Position numbers and translations under genes: made by a program. 64,000 nt of DNA, taken from Avena insularis (lineage: Eukaryota > Streptophyta > Magnoliopsida > Poales > Poaceae). A model generated the notes under the pieces. The model made no database searches. It was given only the letters and a program-made list of their open reading frames with translations, and was not told the DNA's origin. The stretch covers positions 89,325,285-89,389,284 of the forward strand of contig CM042694.1 in NCBI GenBank assembly GCA_023614405.1, in the 5' to 3' direction. The first letter of the stretch is position 1. Each line of letters opens with the position of its first letter. Below, one piece after another: positions 23,254-34,390 of the stretch.

Positions 23254-23305
23254 CTCCTTCCGTTTTAAAATATAAGAAATATCTTATATTTTAAAACGAA
23301 GGAAG
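23254..23305. mobile_element. 52 bp palindromic Stowaway-like element
   Basis: ctccttccgttttaaaatat at the left pairs with atattttaaaacgaaggaag at the right, only a few bases apart, with TA on both sides (23252 and 23306). It is almost nothing but its two inverted repeats and lies about 110 bp upstream of the F-box gene start. Confidence 0.7.
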
Positions 23306-23417
23306 TATCTGTTTACGTCGAATATGGAGGGTCACATGAAGCCCAAATTTGACAACCGTCTTAATTGCCTTATCTGTCCACTAGAGTAGTACTTATGGAA
23401 GGGCGGAACCCCTGAGA

Positions 23418-25347
23418 ATGGCAGCCCCACTCCCGAGCCAGAAATCAGCAACGGAGAAAATGGAAAGCGGGAGCTCCTCCTCCGAGGAGGCAGGAGGAGG
23501 CGGGTGGGACGTCCTGATGTCGCTACCACCGGACATGCTCGACAACATCCTGGCTCGTCTCCCCTTCGAGGAGTTGGTCCGCACCTGCTGCCTGTCCCAT
23601 GCCTGGCATCGCCGCTGGGAGTCCGTCCCCAACCTCCACATCTGGTTCAGCAAGAGGTCCACCGCGGTGCCCGACGCCCGCGTCCTGTGGCGGTGCGCCG
23701 CCCCCGTCCGCAGCTTCACCGCCCGCGTCCGCATGCCCCACTTCCACCGCGCCGCCCGCTGGCTCCTCGCGCTAGCCCGCAAGCGTGTCGAGAAGCTGGT
23801 CCTCAAGTTCGAGAACCCCTGGTTTTCCCGCTCGGCCGGGATCCTCGGCCCCGCCCTCTTCTCCTGCCGCGCGCTCGCCCACCTCGAGCTCCATGGCTAC
23901 TGCCACTTGCCGCGCGCTCCCCATGGCTTCGGAGGCTTCCCCAACCTCCACACCCTGCTCCTCAGCCATGTGGCCCTCCCTTCCGGAGGCGGCGAGGCGC
24001 AGCTACAACACCTCATCTCCTCCGCGCCGGACCTCACGGACCTCTCCTTGAGTGACGTCAAGACCAGCCACTTCGACGACGATGATGTTCCGGAAACGTG
24101 TGCCATCCGGGCGCCCAACCTACGCGTCCTCAGGCTCATCATGTTCTTCGACAACGGATGCCGGCTTACGGAGGACTTCCCCTTGCTGGAGGAGGCGGTC
24201 ATCTCCATTGATGACCTGTTCGAGACCCCGGACTACATCGACACTTTCCGACGGATTTCTAATGTCCATGGCCTTTTCATCGAATCTGACTCAAATCAGG
24301 TACACCTCTACATGCCTCTAATTTTCATGGAACAGTAAGTCGAATTTTGCATTTCAGTTACTACTTACTACTGTACTTAATTGGAAGGAGCATTGATGTT
24401 TGTTTGTCTGGCTCCAAAAATCTGGTTGCCATGGGTGGGTCCAGCCTGTATAGAAGCTGGCAAGCACCATGTTGCCAAAACCTACAGTCCTTAGAGAATG
24501 CTGTATTAACCTCGTTGTAGGAATTAGGAAGCTTTGCATTATTTGTTCTAAGAATTGTTAGTATCTTACAGAAATTAAAATACTGGACGGCAAATAATAA
24601 ACGTTCTAATGAAATCACCCTTAGCATCTCAGCTTAAACTATTTAGTATACACAACAAAATTAGAGTTGCAGATCATCTAGCCCAGTGTAAAGTTGCATC
24701 GGGTCGGTCTGACTGTGTTCTTATGCTTTCTAGGTTATTGAAAATCCCCTGGGACGAATTTCGTGCAAGTTTCAAAACTTGAGGATAGCACACCTGACTG
24801 TAAATTTCGGCAAGCTCCCAAGCATTATGTCTATATTTTCTTTACTGAGATTTGCCCCTCGCATTGAAGAACTCCATATCGAGGTAATTAATGTTATGTG
24901 CACCCCTTGAACTTGCATGTCTCGCTCGATTAACTGACAACCAATTTATTAGTTGATTTGCTCAATTATTGTCACTGCAGTATTTTTTACTTCCTTATTA
25001 TGTAGGTAGCAATAACTAAAAGGGATGATGAAAATGATGAGGACTTTGAGATAGACGATGATTTTGAATCTGACGATTACATTGATCAAGACACTCTCAA
25101 TGCAAAGATAAGTGATGACTTGTTTGCCAATCTCAAACACGTCTCACTGCATGGTATGAAGTGCTTACCAAATGACATATGGTTTATGAAGTTTGTGCTG
25201 TCCAAAACAAGATTGCTTCAATCATTTTTTGTCGCTTTCGGCTATCGACAAATTAGCAAAGCTTATCTGGATGGGTGCAGACAGTTAGCAATGTGCCCAA
25301 AGGCGTCGCCCCAAGCTAAGCTCATGGTCAGGCTTAGAGACAAATAA
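23418..25347 (+). CDS. F-box/LRR (FBD-type) protein
   Basis: Three exons, 23418-24299, 24734-24883 and 25006-25347, join in phase 0 at GT-AG sites and give 457 residues. An F-box lies at about residues 35-80 ('LPPDMLDNILARLPFEEL', then a Cys/Trp-rich 'CCLSHAWHRRW'). Leucine-rich repeats follow ('LRVLRLIMFF', 'LEEAVISI', 'RIEELHIE'). The third exon carries an acidic insert (residues about 349-368), then 'LFANLKHVSLHGMKCLPND', as in FBD-region proteins. Such proteins are substrate receptors of SCF (SKP1-Cullin1) ubiquitin ligases in nucleus and cytosol; the substrate is unknown. Exon 1 is very GC-rich and exons 2-3 AT-rich, common in grasses. A second Met lies 14 codons in. No broken frame was seen. 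Confidence 0.85.
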
Positions 25348-25577
25348 ACCAGACTCAAATCCGAAGGACTCTTGAGGACTTTAAAACTTGTAATCCTTCT
25401 AGTTGCCGTGTGCCTTCGTGAACCATGCATGAATAACAAATGTAGCTATTGACTGTTGTTGTCCAAACAGCTTGTTTTTCTCTTTAAGGTGGACTGCACC
25501 AGTTGCTATAATTTGTGACTGGCTATTCAGAAGAACATATGAACCAAGATGCATCCTGTAGATTTCGGGAAGTGCCT

Positions 25578-25583
25578 AATAAA
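25578..25583 (+). terminator. Possible polyadenylation signal of the F-box gene
   Basis: aataaa 230 bp after the stop, in AT-rich sequence. Confidence 0.4.
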
Positions 25584-25969
25584 GAAATGGATGTATTTTG
25601 TCTCGGATTTATGTCTACACAATGATTTTGCGCATTTAGTATTGCATATATTCCTTGAGAGTACAGTGATTAACCGATTTGTACAAGCAAAATTTTGCTT
25701 TATTTTCCTAGTTTTATAAGCGCAGATGTGCTAACCAATAGTCCAATATGTTATTTATTTCTAGATTTGACAGAAACACCCGATATTAGTTACTTCTGTA
25801 TCTCTTTATATTTATAGACAGTTACCATAGTTTCTGAAGTGATGGTTTGAAATCAAAGTTGTATTGAAATTTGCATTCATAAATGTGTTCGATAGGCTGA
25901 TGGTAGATTTTACCAGCTTGATGTCTCTACATGAGCTCGACACTACTTATGTCAGTGAAATAGCAATGC
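25584..25969. other. No gene seen
   Basis: AT-rich intergenic sequence, possibly part of the F-box 3' UTR at its start. Confidence 0.5.
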
Positions 25970-26330
25970 AATGAAATACCCCCGATCTACTGCGGGTCCG
26001 CGGGTTGTTGAAGGATCTTTTGCAGAGTGGTGGATGCAGGTGGTGCGCTCCAACCCACGTCTCTTGCGCAAAGGAACCTCGCCGCTGATCATGCTCACGG
26101 CCGATAATCTTCAACAACGAGGTGCCTTCGGTGCCCTCCCTAGTCAACACGATCAAAGCTGAGGCGAGGTCTTGGGCGACAGCGGGAGCACGCGGGCTAC
26201 GCCAGCTTCTCCCTTAGGTTTCTTGAGTCGCGTTGTATGGCGTGGGTGTCGGTCCACTTTGGACCTTGTACATGTAACTTGCTTTTTCTATCAATGCATC
26301 GAAACACAAAGCTTTTTGCGTTTTCGCGAA
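25970..26330 (+). mobile_element. 3' end of a LINE (non-LTR retrotransposon)
   Basis: Two plus-strand readings, 'VEGSFAEWWMQVVRSNPR' (about 26006) and 'LVNTIKAEARSWATAGARGL' (about 26137, ending in a stop at 26217), match the C-terminal end of grass L1-type ORF2; the piece between them is deleted. An untranslated tail with 'tttctatcaatgcatcgaaa' follows. Confidence 0.55.
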
Positions 26331-26623
26331 AAAATAGCAATGCTGTGATGGAAGATAAGTTCAGGTTTTCAGCATTCGCGACCACCTGACACCTAGGCTG
26401 AACTCAGCCCTAACTTAACTCTAACCTTCTGATGTATGCTATGCAATGCAGTACAGCTACACCTCTTGAGAGGCCGAAATACTCTCAAGACAGTAGTTCA
26501 CGAAGAGTTGCCACCATTTGATTGTTTTTTCCAACCGGCCTAGCCACTTTTCCATTAGTTGCTTAACATAAATACAAAGTTCATTACATGGCAACGAGAA
26601 GGAGATGGGAAAACCTGAGGACA
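26331..26623. other. No gene seen
   Basis: 293 bp of unassigned sequence between the LINE tail and the MULE target duplication. Confidence 0.5.
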
Positions 26624-26632
26624 TTGAGTTGA
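26624..26632. repeat. 9 bp target duplication (left) of the MULE
   Basis: ttgagttga, identical to 34731-34739; nine bases is the length typical of Mutator-like elements. Confidence 0.8.
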
Positions 26633-26692
26633 GCCTAATATTTTTTTAAATAGTACATTTTTATTCAATTCTAAAATAATACGCAAAAAAAG
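26633..26692 (+). repeat. Left terminal inverted repeat of the MULE
   Basis: AT-rich end, paired with 34671-34730 at roughly 70-75 % by eye. Confidence 0.7.
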
Positions 26693-27432
26693 AATTTTCC
26701 GAAAGTAGGGCGGCGTCAGCACAACGCCCGCCAAAAAGGAGCTGTCAGCCCAGCGCCAGACGAAAGGCCCTTGTCGGCTCACGTGGGACAGCCATGCGTA
26801 CGGCACGGACTCCGCCGCTACGAATGACAACCGATAGCACCCTGCCGGCACAGCACGTGTGGACAACACCGTTCGGCTCAGCAGGCGCCGACAGGGTTCG
26901 GCCTTATCCCGTGTGCGGCGCCCCGCTCCTCTCTCCCCTTCTTTCTTCTTTCTTCCTCCCTCCTCTTCTTCCTTAGCTAGCTCGACAGCTCCATTTCCAA
27001 CCCTAGTTTCAGCTCGTTTTTGCCCCGATTTTCACCAAATCTTGAGCTAAAAGGCAATAGGAAGATAGGGGAACCCGATCTACTGATGGGATAGCCTAGG
27101 GAAGTGTTTTGGGGTGTTTTGTGGTGGAAAGTGGTGGTGTTCTTGGAGAAAAATGGCAATGGTGGAGGCTTGTGTTTGAGGTAGACTGAGCTGCGTGGTG
27201 GTGGTGTTGGTCCGGTTATTGGAGGCTGCTACACGGCCAAGCTTCGCACATTTCAAGGGTACATCCTAATTTCTCACTAATTACAGTTTATTGTGTATGC
27301 TTACAAGCGCAGTTGAATGTGGTATGTTAGCTATAAAAATATTGTCACGGAGGATTAGAAGTATATTTATAGGTTGTATTGTGTCGTGGTGCTTAGTATC
27401 TAACAATTGACGGGTTTTTTAGGTCGGCAAAT
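26693..27432 (+). other. MULE 5' region upstream of the transposase
   Basis: Subterminal GC-rich repeats to about 26920, then a pyrimidine-rich leader (26930-27000) and sequence with a GT site near 27258 and a tttttag acceptor near 27421, consistent with a leader intron just before the transposase ATG. No ORF supported. Confidence 0.45.
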
Positions 27433-30170
27433 ATGTCAGATTTAGTAAAGTTCTGGTTTTACTATGGTAATGGTGTTGTCAAAATAAATCATCAGGGAGT
27501 TGATCTGAGTGAGTTTCACTGGATTGATATAGAGTTGTCAGCCCCTGAAACATGGACATTTAGTCAGTTGAAGGAATGACTGTCTGGTTCTTTAGAGCTT
27601 CCTCAGACACATATCGTTGGTGTGCATGCATTGTGTTCAAAGTCTAGAACAAACCCTTCGTTTTATTTGAGACCGGTAGAAGATGACTCTAAATTGTTAT
27701 GTTGGTTGAAAGCTTGTGAAACCAAGAGAGTTAACCCCGTGGCATTAGTGCTTCACGTGACTGGGGGTGGTTATGATCATGGCCAGAGCATTCAAGCCCA
27801 AGATGAAGGTGGTGGTTATGATCATGGCTAGAGCAGTCAAGCACAAGCTGGAGGTGGTGGTTTCACTCCTGGTTAGAGCAGTAGTGCACACACTGGAGGT
27901 GGTGGTTATGATACTGGTCATAGCAGTTATGCACACTCTGTAGGTGTTGGGTTTGAATCAGGGGAGAGTAGTCAGGCAACAAGATAAGATATTTTTAGTG
28001 GACAGGAAGATGAGGACGAGATATACGAAGGTCTTTTGGAAAATCAGATGGAAGCGGAAGATTCAGATGGCGAAAGTGATACCGCTAATGAGTCTGATGA
28101 AGAAGAGGAGGCACCAATCCCTACATCATGGACTAATGACTTCGCAACAATAATAAATATGAATGGTGGGCACGATTCTACCTGGAGGTATCACGAGAAC
28201 AACATCGCCAAGGATGCCATGTATCCTAGAAAGAGACATCTGTAGGAAGCAGTCATTGTGTGGGAAATGGCCACACAACGGGTCTTCAAAACCAAGGCAT
28301 CATATAAAAAATATCTGACAATGGTTTGCACGAAAGACGGTTGTCCCGCAAGGGTTCATGGCTACCACCCTTTGTATGACACCAACTGGAAGGTGAGCGA
28401 CGTAGAGTTGCACACATGTCTGCTTCCCAGTGCTCGACTGCTGTACATAGAGATAGTGAAGAGCAAAACGATGGAGGTGAATGCTATCAACAATAAAGTT
28501 GATGTCAGATTTCGTTGAAAGATTTCTTATGGCAAGGCTTGGAGGAATAAGCAAAGGGCACTGGAGGAAAATTTTGGTTCGTTCCTGGATGGATACAACT
28601 GTGTTATTCGGATGCTCCAGACACTGCAGACTATGAATCCAGGCACCTACGTTGACATACAACTACTTTGCAACATTAACCAAATTTGAGGGTGTTGCAT
28701 CGATGTTCTTCTTGTTTGCTATATGCATAGAAGCTTTCAATAACTGTTGACCAGTGATATGTGTAGATGGGACATTTATCAAAAGCAAGTACAGGGTTCA
28801 GATCCTATCGCCATTGGTCAAGATAGGAACAATCAAATCGTTCCACACGCATTTTCTTTTGTGGAGAGCAAGAACACCGAGAACTGGGTATGGTTCTTCA
28901 GGCAGCCGAAGATAGTTGTTGTTAAGGACAAGCCGAATATGTGCATCCTTCATGATAGGCATCTGGGTATACTTAGCGCGATAAATAAGATGATGCAGCC
29001 TGCTCTTGAAGAACTAACATCATGGAAGGACATGTAGAGCCATTGGTGCATGCGGCATCTGGGAGCCAATTTTTACTCACGGTTCAGGAACAAAGCTCTT
29101 ATGAACCTATTCAAGAAACTCTACAAGCAGAACCAAGAGTGCAAGTATATCAAAGTGCGCCGCTATCCTAGTGAGTTCACTAAAAAACATGTTAGATCGA
29201 GGAAAGTGGCACGAGCAGTAGCTGTTTAGCTCATGCACAGGCAGTAGCTGCACAGATAATAACAAGATCAGCACCAGTGGAGGAAGAACCCATTGCTCTG
29301 TGTGACCTTCCAGGATTTGACCAACCCGGTACCAGGAGAAGGCCTAGGAGACAAATAAAAAAAATTCAGGAATTGATATAGCACGAGCCTCTGGATAGGT
29401 GGTCTTTGTTGCACGACACTCATGGAGCTAGGTATGGCATCATGACTACAAATCTCGCTGAAACATATAACTTCGTCCTAAGAGGAAGCAGTGATTTTCC
29501 ACTTACAGCCATTGTGGAGTGTATTTTCACCGGAACTTTGAAATATTTCAGAGAAAGATGCCAGATGGCTCATATGCATATCATTAACAACCCATACACA
29601 AGGTACTATGACGTACATGAATGAAAGTTGGAAAAATCTAGGCGTATGATTGTCATCACCACGGTAATCAAGAAAGGAGGTTTGAGGTGCGCTTACCTTC
29701 CAATAGGATCGGAACTTGAGAGGAGGTAAAGACACAGGCGATGAAGATAGGTAATGAATAATGGCCAACGTGTGAGTACACTTGCAACAAACTAAAGTTA
29801 CTTCACATGCCTTTCTCCCATGTACTTGATGCGTGCGGCCAGCTAGGAATGGATGCAATCTCGTTTGTGTCTCCCTATTTTCTTAAGGAGTCGGTGATCA
29901 ATACATGAACTGGTGAGATGATGGGATTTCACGGAGTGGGAAATTTTAACAAATTAAACCTAGGTGAAAGGCTATACATCCCTGATCTAGGACTAATGCG
30001 GATAGGGAGAGGCAGACGCTAGTGTGTCCACATCTGTAATGATATGGATGAATCTGGAGCCAGAGGCCCTACCTGGCAATGTTTCCTCTGTAATCGCTTT
30101 GGTCACAGGGATACCAATTGTGACATCTTTGGGACAGGAGGAGCGGCTCCCCATGGAAGGGTCTCCTGAG
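27433..30170 (+). pseudogene. MULE transposase (MuDR/FAR1-related) remnant
   Basis: It starts 'MSDLVKFWFYYGNG', an N-terminal domain common in grass MULE transposases, followed by glycine-rich 14-residue repeats (27766-27975) and an acidic stretch (28005-28110). The MuDR DNA-binding-type domain follows ('ATQRVFKTKASYKKYLTMVC', 'VHGYHPLYDTNWKV'), then the catalytic domain with 'VICVDGTF' (about 28753, first Asp of the DDE core), 'FSFVESKNTENWVWFFRQ', and 'MCILHDRH' (second Asp). 'SHWCMRHLGANFYSRF' follows. A CCHC-like knuckle lies near 30030-30100. Many stops and frameshifts (near 27579, 27829, 28243, 28516, 28800, 29036) show it is dead. It would bind the TIRs and cut and join DNA in the nucleus. 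Confidence 0.8.
27766..27975 (+). repeat. 42 bp tandem coding repeat inside the transposase
   Basis: About five copies of a 14-codon unit of the type GGGYDHGQSxQAQ. In copies two and three the same Gln codon CAG has become TAG. Confidence 0.7.
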
Positions 30171-30196
30171 GAAGGAGATGCAAATGAAGAAACCAG

Positions 30197-30450
30197 ATCT
30201 TAAATCTGTAACATTTGTGTAACTATGTCTTAAATCTAGAACATGTGTGGAACTATGTCTTAAATCTATAACATTTGTGGAACTATGTCTTAAATATGTA
30301 CATTTGTGGAACTATGTCTTAAATTTGTAATATGTGTAGAACTATGGCTTAAATCTGTAACATTTGTGGAACTAAGTTTCAAAATTGTGATATGTATGGC
30401 ACTATGTCTAAAATATGTAATATGTGTCTAATATTTGTCTAACTATGTTA
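30197..30450. repeat. About eight tandem copies of a 31 bp repeat
   Basis: Unit of the type cttaaatctgtaacatttgt followed by ggaactatgt. It lies just after the transposase remnant and before the PMD unit. Confidence 0.8.
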
Positions 30451-30694
30451 TAAATTCTTGATGTGTGAGATGATGGGTACATGATCTCTTCTTAATGCTA
30501 ACATTGATGAAAGCATCATTATGTGATATTGGATGCCAGCATGGGATCCCTACCCCTTCTTAACACTCACACTCCTCAAGTGAATTGGATGATACACCCT
30601 AGTTAGGTTCAGAGGTATATGTTATATTTATTTCTTCTTGGATTTTATATATTTATAAGATAGACTAACTGAATTGGTATGCTTTCTTGCCATG
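30451..30694. other. Intergenic part of the MULE
   Basis: AT-rich spacer between the tandem repeat and the PMD unit; no ORF. Confidence 0.5.
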
Positions 30695-32480
30695 CAGGTT
30701 GAAGTGGGCTAGCCTTGTACCTTTCGCATGTCTGGTTGAGGCCACACGTGTGCAATTGGTAGATGACTTTCCGTATAGCTTTTAGACTACTCGATTTAGC
30801 TACGACCACTGTTTTCTCACCTACTTAGTGGATCGATGGAGGCCTTAGACACACACGTTCCACTTTTGCTGGGGAGATACGGCTCCTACACTTCAGGATG
30901 TGCCATACTTGTTGGGACTACTATTGGCTAGCGAGCCAATAGGACCGTTGGAGGCACCAGCAAATTGGGCCTAGGTCATGGCATAGTGTTTCTAAGGCAT
31001 CCGTGAGGGAGTTGTGCCCTTTGCGTACGACAACCATGGCCCAACATTTAATTGGTTGCTCAACCTTCAGGTTAGTTTTGTTTATTGTATCATAATCTGT
31101 ACCTACCATTGATCCTATCGCACGCTGAAAATGTTCTATTACTAATATAGATCTAGGATTTTGGGTACCCAAATGGTCAGATGACTGAGCCAGAGATCAC
31201 ACAAAGCCTGGATGCATACATATTGTGGCTTCTCAGGAAGGTGATGTTCACTGAGAACCCTGTCACAACCATTAGCACGTGCTATATCTATATTGCTAGG
31301 GAGAATGCTGATGCGACGTGCCGAGACAACATCACACAGAGGAGCTAGGGTTCTGATGTTTTAGTGGCTACGTACAGAGGTATGTGCAATGCTTGCCAGG
31401 TCACCGCATTTTACGTGGAAGGGAACTAACAGGAGCATGGCGCAATGGCTGAACCAGGTTCAAACTTATGTTATGGAGTGGGAGACTACGACGGATGAAA
31501 TGTGGCAAGAGGATGCCCCGTTTGATGTGGAGCTATTCAACGCATACTTATAGAGGTACGTGACCATGACACGACTGCGGCCCATCTATCATGCACACGA
31601 GGAGGAGACGTACCCGATATAGTCGACTTTCTAGTCCAGAGAGTATGCGGTAACTACTCCATCCTTTCCTAATCAATGTGTTTTCCTGAAAGCTTAATTA
31701 TCTTCGATACAAAATGCAGGCGATGGTGACATGTCAGTTAGAGGCTGAAGTGGATCAGTACGAACGATCGCTTTTGTTTGCACCTCTTATAGGACGTCAA
31801 CTGCAGCATCAGTTCTTTTTCTGGCGCATTGAGGAAAAGCTACGAGGTATCTACACGGCTATCACGTACACCGAAGTTTCAGACGTTGCTCACCACTGAG
31901 CAGCACAGCGCCCCCTCATCCCTCTACGCAGTAGGCCCCCCGCGTCGCTCTACGGGCTAGCAGCCCTCGCGTACACAAGTACCCCTGCCACGTCGACACG
32001 AGCCTCGTCAACGTTGGGCACAACAAGCGAAGCCTAGAGCACCACCTCCAGATCAGGCTAGAGGTTCAGCGTGGCAGCAGCAGTAGGATTCTTTCGACCA
32101 GTGGTAGTAGCATCACACTCTGTTGATGAACTTTGGCTATCAACCACAATCCTACGCAGAGGGTAAGAATTTTCCTATCTATTTTGTTCCATATAGTATT
32201 GAATCCCTCATTACTTAATTTTTTTAGTGTAGGAACCCACAGATATTCGAGCATGTCCTTAGGCTCGTGGGCGACTGAGGAGGAAGACGTTCAACAGACA
32301 CAACAGAATCATGCTGACTGGTTCGGTATGTAACAGACTCCACCGCCGTGGCCTATACAGGATACACAGTACCACGATGATAGGTCACGGCTTCACCCTT
32401 GTAACGTGGGGGCACCCCATAGGTTTGGCAGGAGTACACCGCCCTCTCCGCCACCTCGCCATGGCCGATGGCAGTGATAC
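30695..32480 (+). pseudogene. Plant mobile domain (PMD) protein remnant carried by the MULE
   Basis: Plus-strand readings give 'LVPFACLVEATRVQLVDD', then 'FLTYLVDRWRP', 'TLQDVPYLLGLLLASEPIG' and 'PTFNWLLNLQ', the signature of the PMD/MAIN-like (PF10536-type) family. An intron with GT near 31069 and AG near 31151 is retained. Later readings include 'LEAYILWLLRKVMF'-like sequence (31210) and 'YTEVSDVAHH' (31870), then a Ser/Arg/Pro-rich tail. Stops (30785, 30848, 30973, 30990) and frameshifts break it. Host PMD proteins act in nuclear gene silencing and genome stability; transposon-borne relatives are common in plants and their role is unknown. Confidence 0.7.
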
Positions 32481-32732
32481 CTCTATGTATGAGACATGTA
32501 TCTATCTACGTATGAGACATATATCTATCTATGTATGAGACATCTATTTATCTATGTATGTGAGAGATGAATTACTGTTATTATTTGATGTCGTGCAAGA
32601 GACCATTAAGATACAACAACAACCTGACTTAAAGTAAAACAACCTACATATGATCTTGCTAATAAACAACTACAACAAAGAATTAAGATACAACCATGAC
32701 TTGAATTAAACACAGATAACCGAATTACTGTG

Positions 32733-33146
32733 ATGTCTCGCCCTTCCCCTTGCTAGTAAACGATGAAGCGCCCTTGTCCTTCTTTTCTCTTGCCTTCTCT
32801 ACTCTTGCCTTCTCCCAGGGAGCTCTTGCCTTCTTGCTGCTCGGCAGCATGAAGATATCATCTTCATCTTCTTACTCGTCATTGCTCTTTATATCCACAT
32901 CCAAATGTTATATTCCCAATACCCCATTGGCTTGGTGGTCTGAAGCTTTAATGCTTCCCACAATGCATTCAGCCTGAGAAGTTCTGTGTGAATTTCCTCA
33001 TGAGCCCTCTTAGGGAGGCAACTAGACCTAAATAATCTCTCAGCTAGCTCATTAAGGAGGATGACACTACTAATGAGGTCCTCCCATGTAACTAGAGTGT
33101 GGTCTATCCTAAACTCTCCGGCCAAACACAAAAGCTTCCCGGACAT
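32733..33146 (-). pseudogene. Small basic protein gene of the MULE
   Basis: It begins 'MSGKLLCLAGEFRIDHTLVT' at the first ATG after a TATA box and stays open through 'EEIHTELLRLNALWEALKLQ' to a stop at 32889. A frameshift and a TAG then separate it from a conserved-looking tail with 'DDIFMLPSSKKARAPWEKAR' and 'GASSFTSKGKGETSQ' ending near 32733. The Lys/Arg/Glu-rich tail could be a nuclear localisation and coiled region. Similar tails occur in accessory proteins of grass MULEs as far as recognised; the function is unknown. The 86-codon N-terminal part is intact. Confidence 0.5.
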
Positions 33147-33400
33147 CCACTTTTGAAACCTAAGATCGGAAGGAAAACTCTTGTGTGGTGATAGAGTAAG
33201 TGAGGAAGGGGTTTTATAGAATGGAAAGAGAAAAAATGGCGGGAAGAAGTTGTTGGGAGAATCTGGCAGGAGCTCACTAGCGGGAACTAATTGGCAGGAA
33301 TAATTTGGTGGGAACTCATTTGCCGGGAGAATTTGTCGGGAAAAACTTGGAGGGCACTCATCACCAGGAAGAAAAAGGGCGGGAAGACTCTGGTAACACC
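33147..33400 (-). promoter_or_regulatory. Upstream region of the basic-protein gene: TTCCCGCC-like repeats and TATA
   Basis: On the minus strand 33395-33225 contains about nine boxes of the type TTCCCGCC, TCTCCCGGC, TTCCCACC, TCCTGCC, followed by tctataaaacc (33211-33220) about 65 bp before the ATG. TTTCCCGCC is the plant E2F consensus; most copies deviate. Confidence 0.5.
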
Positions 33401-33569
33401 ACTTTTTATCACATAACCTGAAATTAAGATACATCGCAACACACGTGCTGAAATTAAGATATACCACGACACTAAAACTAAAGAATAAGATACATCGCTT
33501 CTGGGACATATATCTAATTGTCCTGAGTCCAGCGGGGGTATTTTCTAGTCTTATCCCCACGTTCTTATG

Positions 33570-34166
33570 TTGTCCGCACCTCAAAAACCCTTTCTATTAA
33601 TCTCTGCCTTTTGGTCGCACGAGCCTCCTTGCGCACCACTTCCATGTGCTCCTCTTCCTCCTGTTAATCTCACGGTTTCGAGCTTTGTTCCACTCTTAAT
33701 TCTTTCAATCCTCTCTCTCGATCCTTATTCTCCCGCACAGTAATCCTTTCAGCATGTTCCTCGACATGAAAACTAGCCCATGCATGCCAACTCCTATATC
33801 CAATCTCCTGTCGGGCCCAAGCTGGTTGCTCTGTGCCAATCCAATGGTACCACTTGCAGACAAGCGGAGGCGACTACAACCACATTAATGGCATGAATAA
33901 AATAATAGACGTAAAATAGGCATATTCATCATGCTTTCAGAACATATAGGAGGCCTCTAGAATGAAGAACTAGCTTGTCGGGATGAGCTTTGGTCATAGT
34001 TGGCACACGTGAAAAACTTCATGCCCATCTTATCAGAGAAATCCTCGCTCTCCTTCACCTTGGCAAGATAGCCACACCAACACCGCTCCTCTCTCACCCA
34101 CGGTGGCAACCTTGCATCTTTCATCTTCCTGGGGCTGTAGTTAGGGTCCAAAAAAGGCACACTCAT
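33570..34166 (-). pseudogene. GRF-type zinc-finger protein gene of the MULE
   Basis: From the ATG at 34166 the protein reads 'MSVPFLDPNYSPRKMKDARL', then the zinc finger 'CWCGYLAKVKESEDF' and 'MGMKFFTCANYD', a CxC...C pattern typical of GRF fingers in plant transposon-borne proteins. The frame stops at 33957. After a likely intron (about 33950-33880) a second exon continues 'WYHWIGTEQPAWARQEIGY' and, after two stops, 'EEEEHMEVVRKEARATKRQR' to about 33570. GRF fingers bind single-stranded DNA or protein partners in other contexts; here the role is unknown. The upstream open frame to 34403 is read as 5' leader because the TATA box lies inside it. Confidence 0.6.
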
Positions 34167-34229
34167 GGTGGAATCAAGGGGGAGAGAAAGAGGAGGAATG
34201 GATGAGTTGGTGAATGAAAACATATTGGT

Positions 34230-34390
34230 GCCAGGATTTTTATAGAAGAACTCAGAAGAATTGGTGGGAGAAAATGACGGGAACCGGTGGTGGGAGGAAA
34301 AGGCGGGAGAAATTGGTAGGCGAAAATGGCGAGAACTGGTGGCAGGAGAAATTGGCGAGAGAGAAGAGGGTGGGAGGTTAGGCCAAACTA
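34230..34390 (-). promoter_or_regulatory. Upstream region of the GRF gene: TCCCGCC-like repeats and TATA
   Basis: Minus-strand boxes such as TTCTCCCGCC, TTTTCGCC, TTCCCGTC and TCTCGCC (34378-34258) precede ttctataaaaatcc (about 34236-34246), roughly 70 bp before the chosen ATG. The layout copies that of 33147-33400. Confidence 0.5.

Noticed and set aside
23504..24055. Long Pro/Arg-rich frames overlapping F-box exon 1, both strands
   Set aside because: Shadows of a very GC-rich true exon with an F-box domain and consistent splicing.
33147..33584. Extending the basic-protein and GRF frames upstream of their TATA boxes
   Set aside because: The upstream parts translate repeated TCCCGCC-type boxes and contain the TATA box, so they are better read as promoter and leader.
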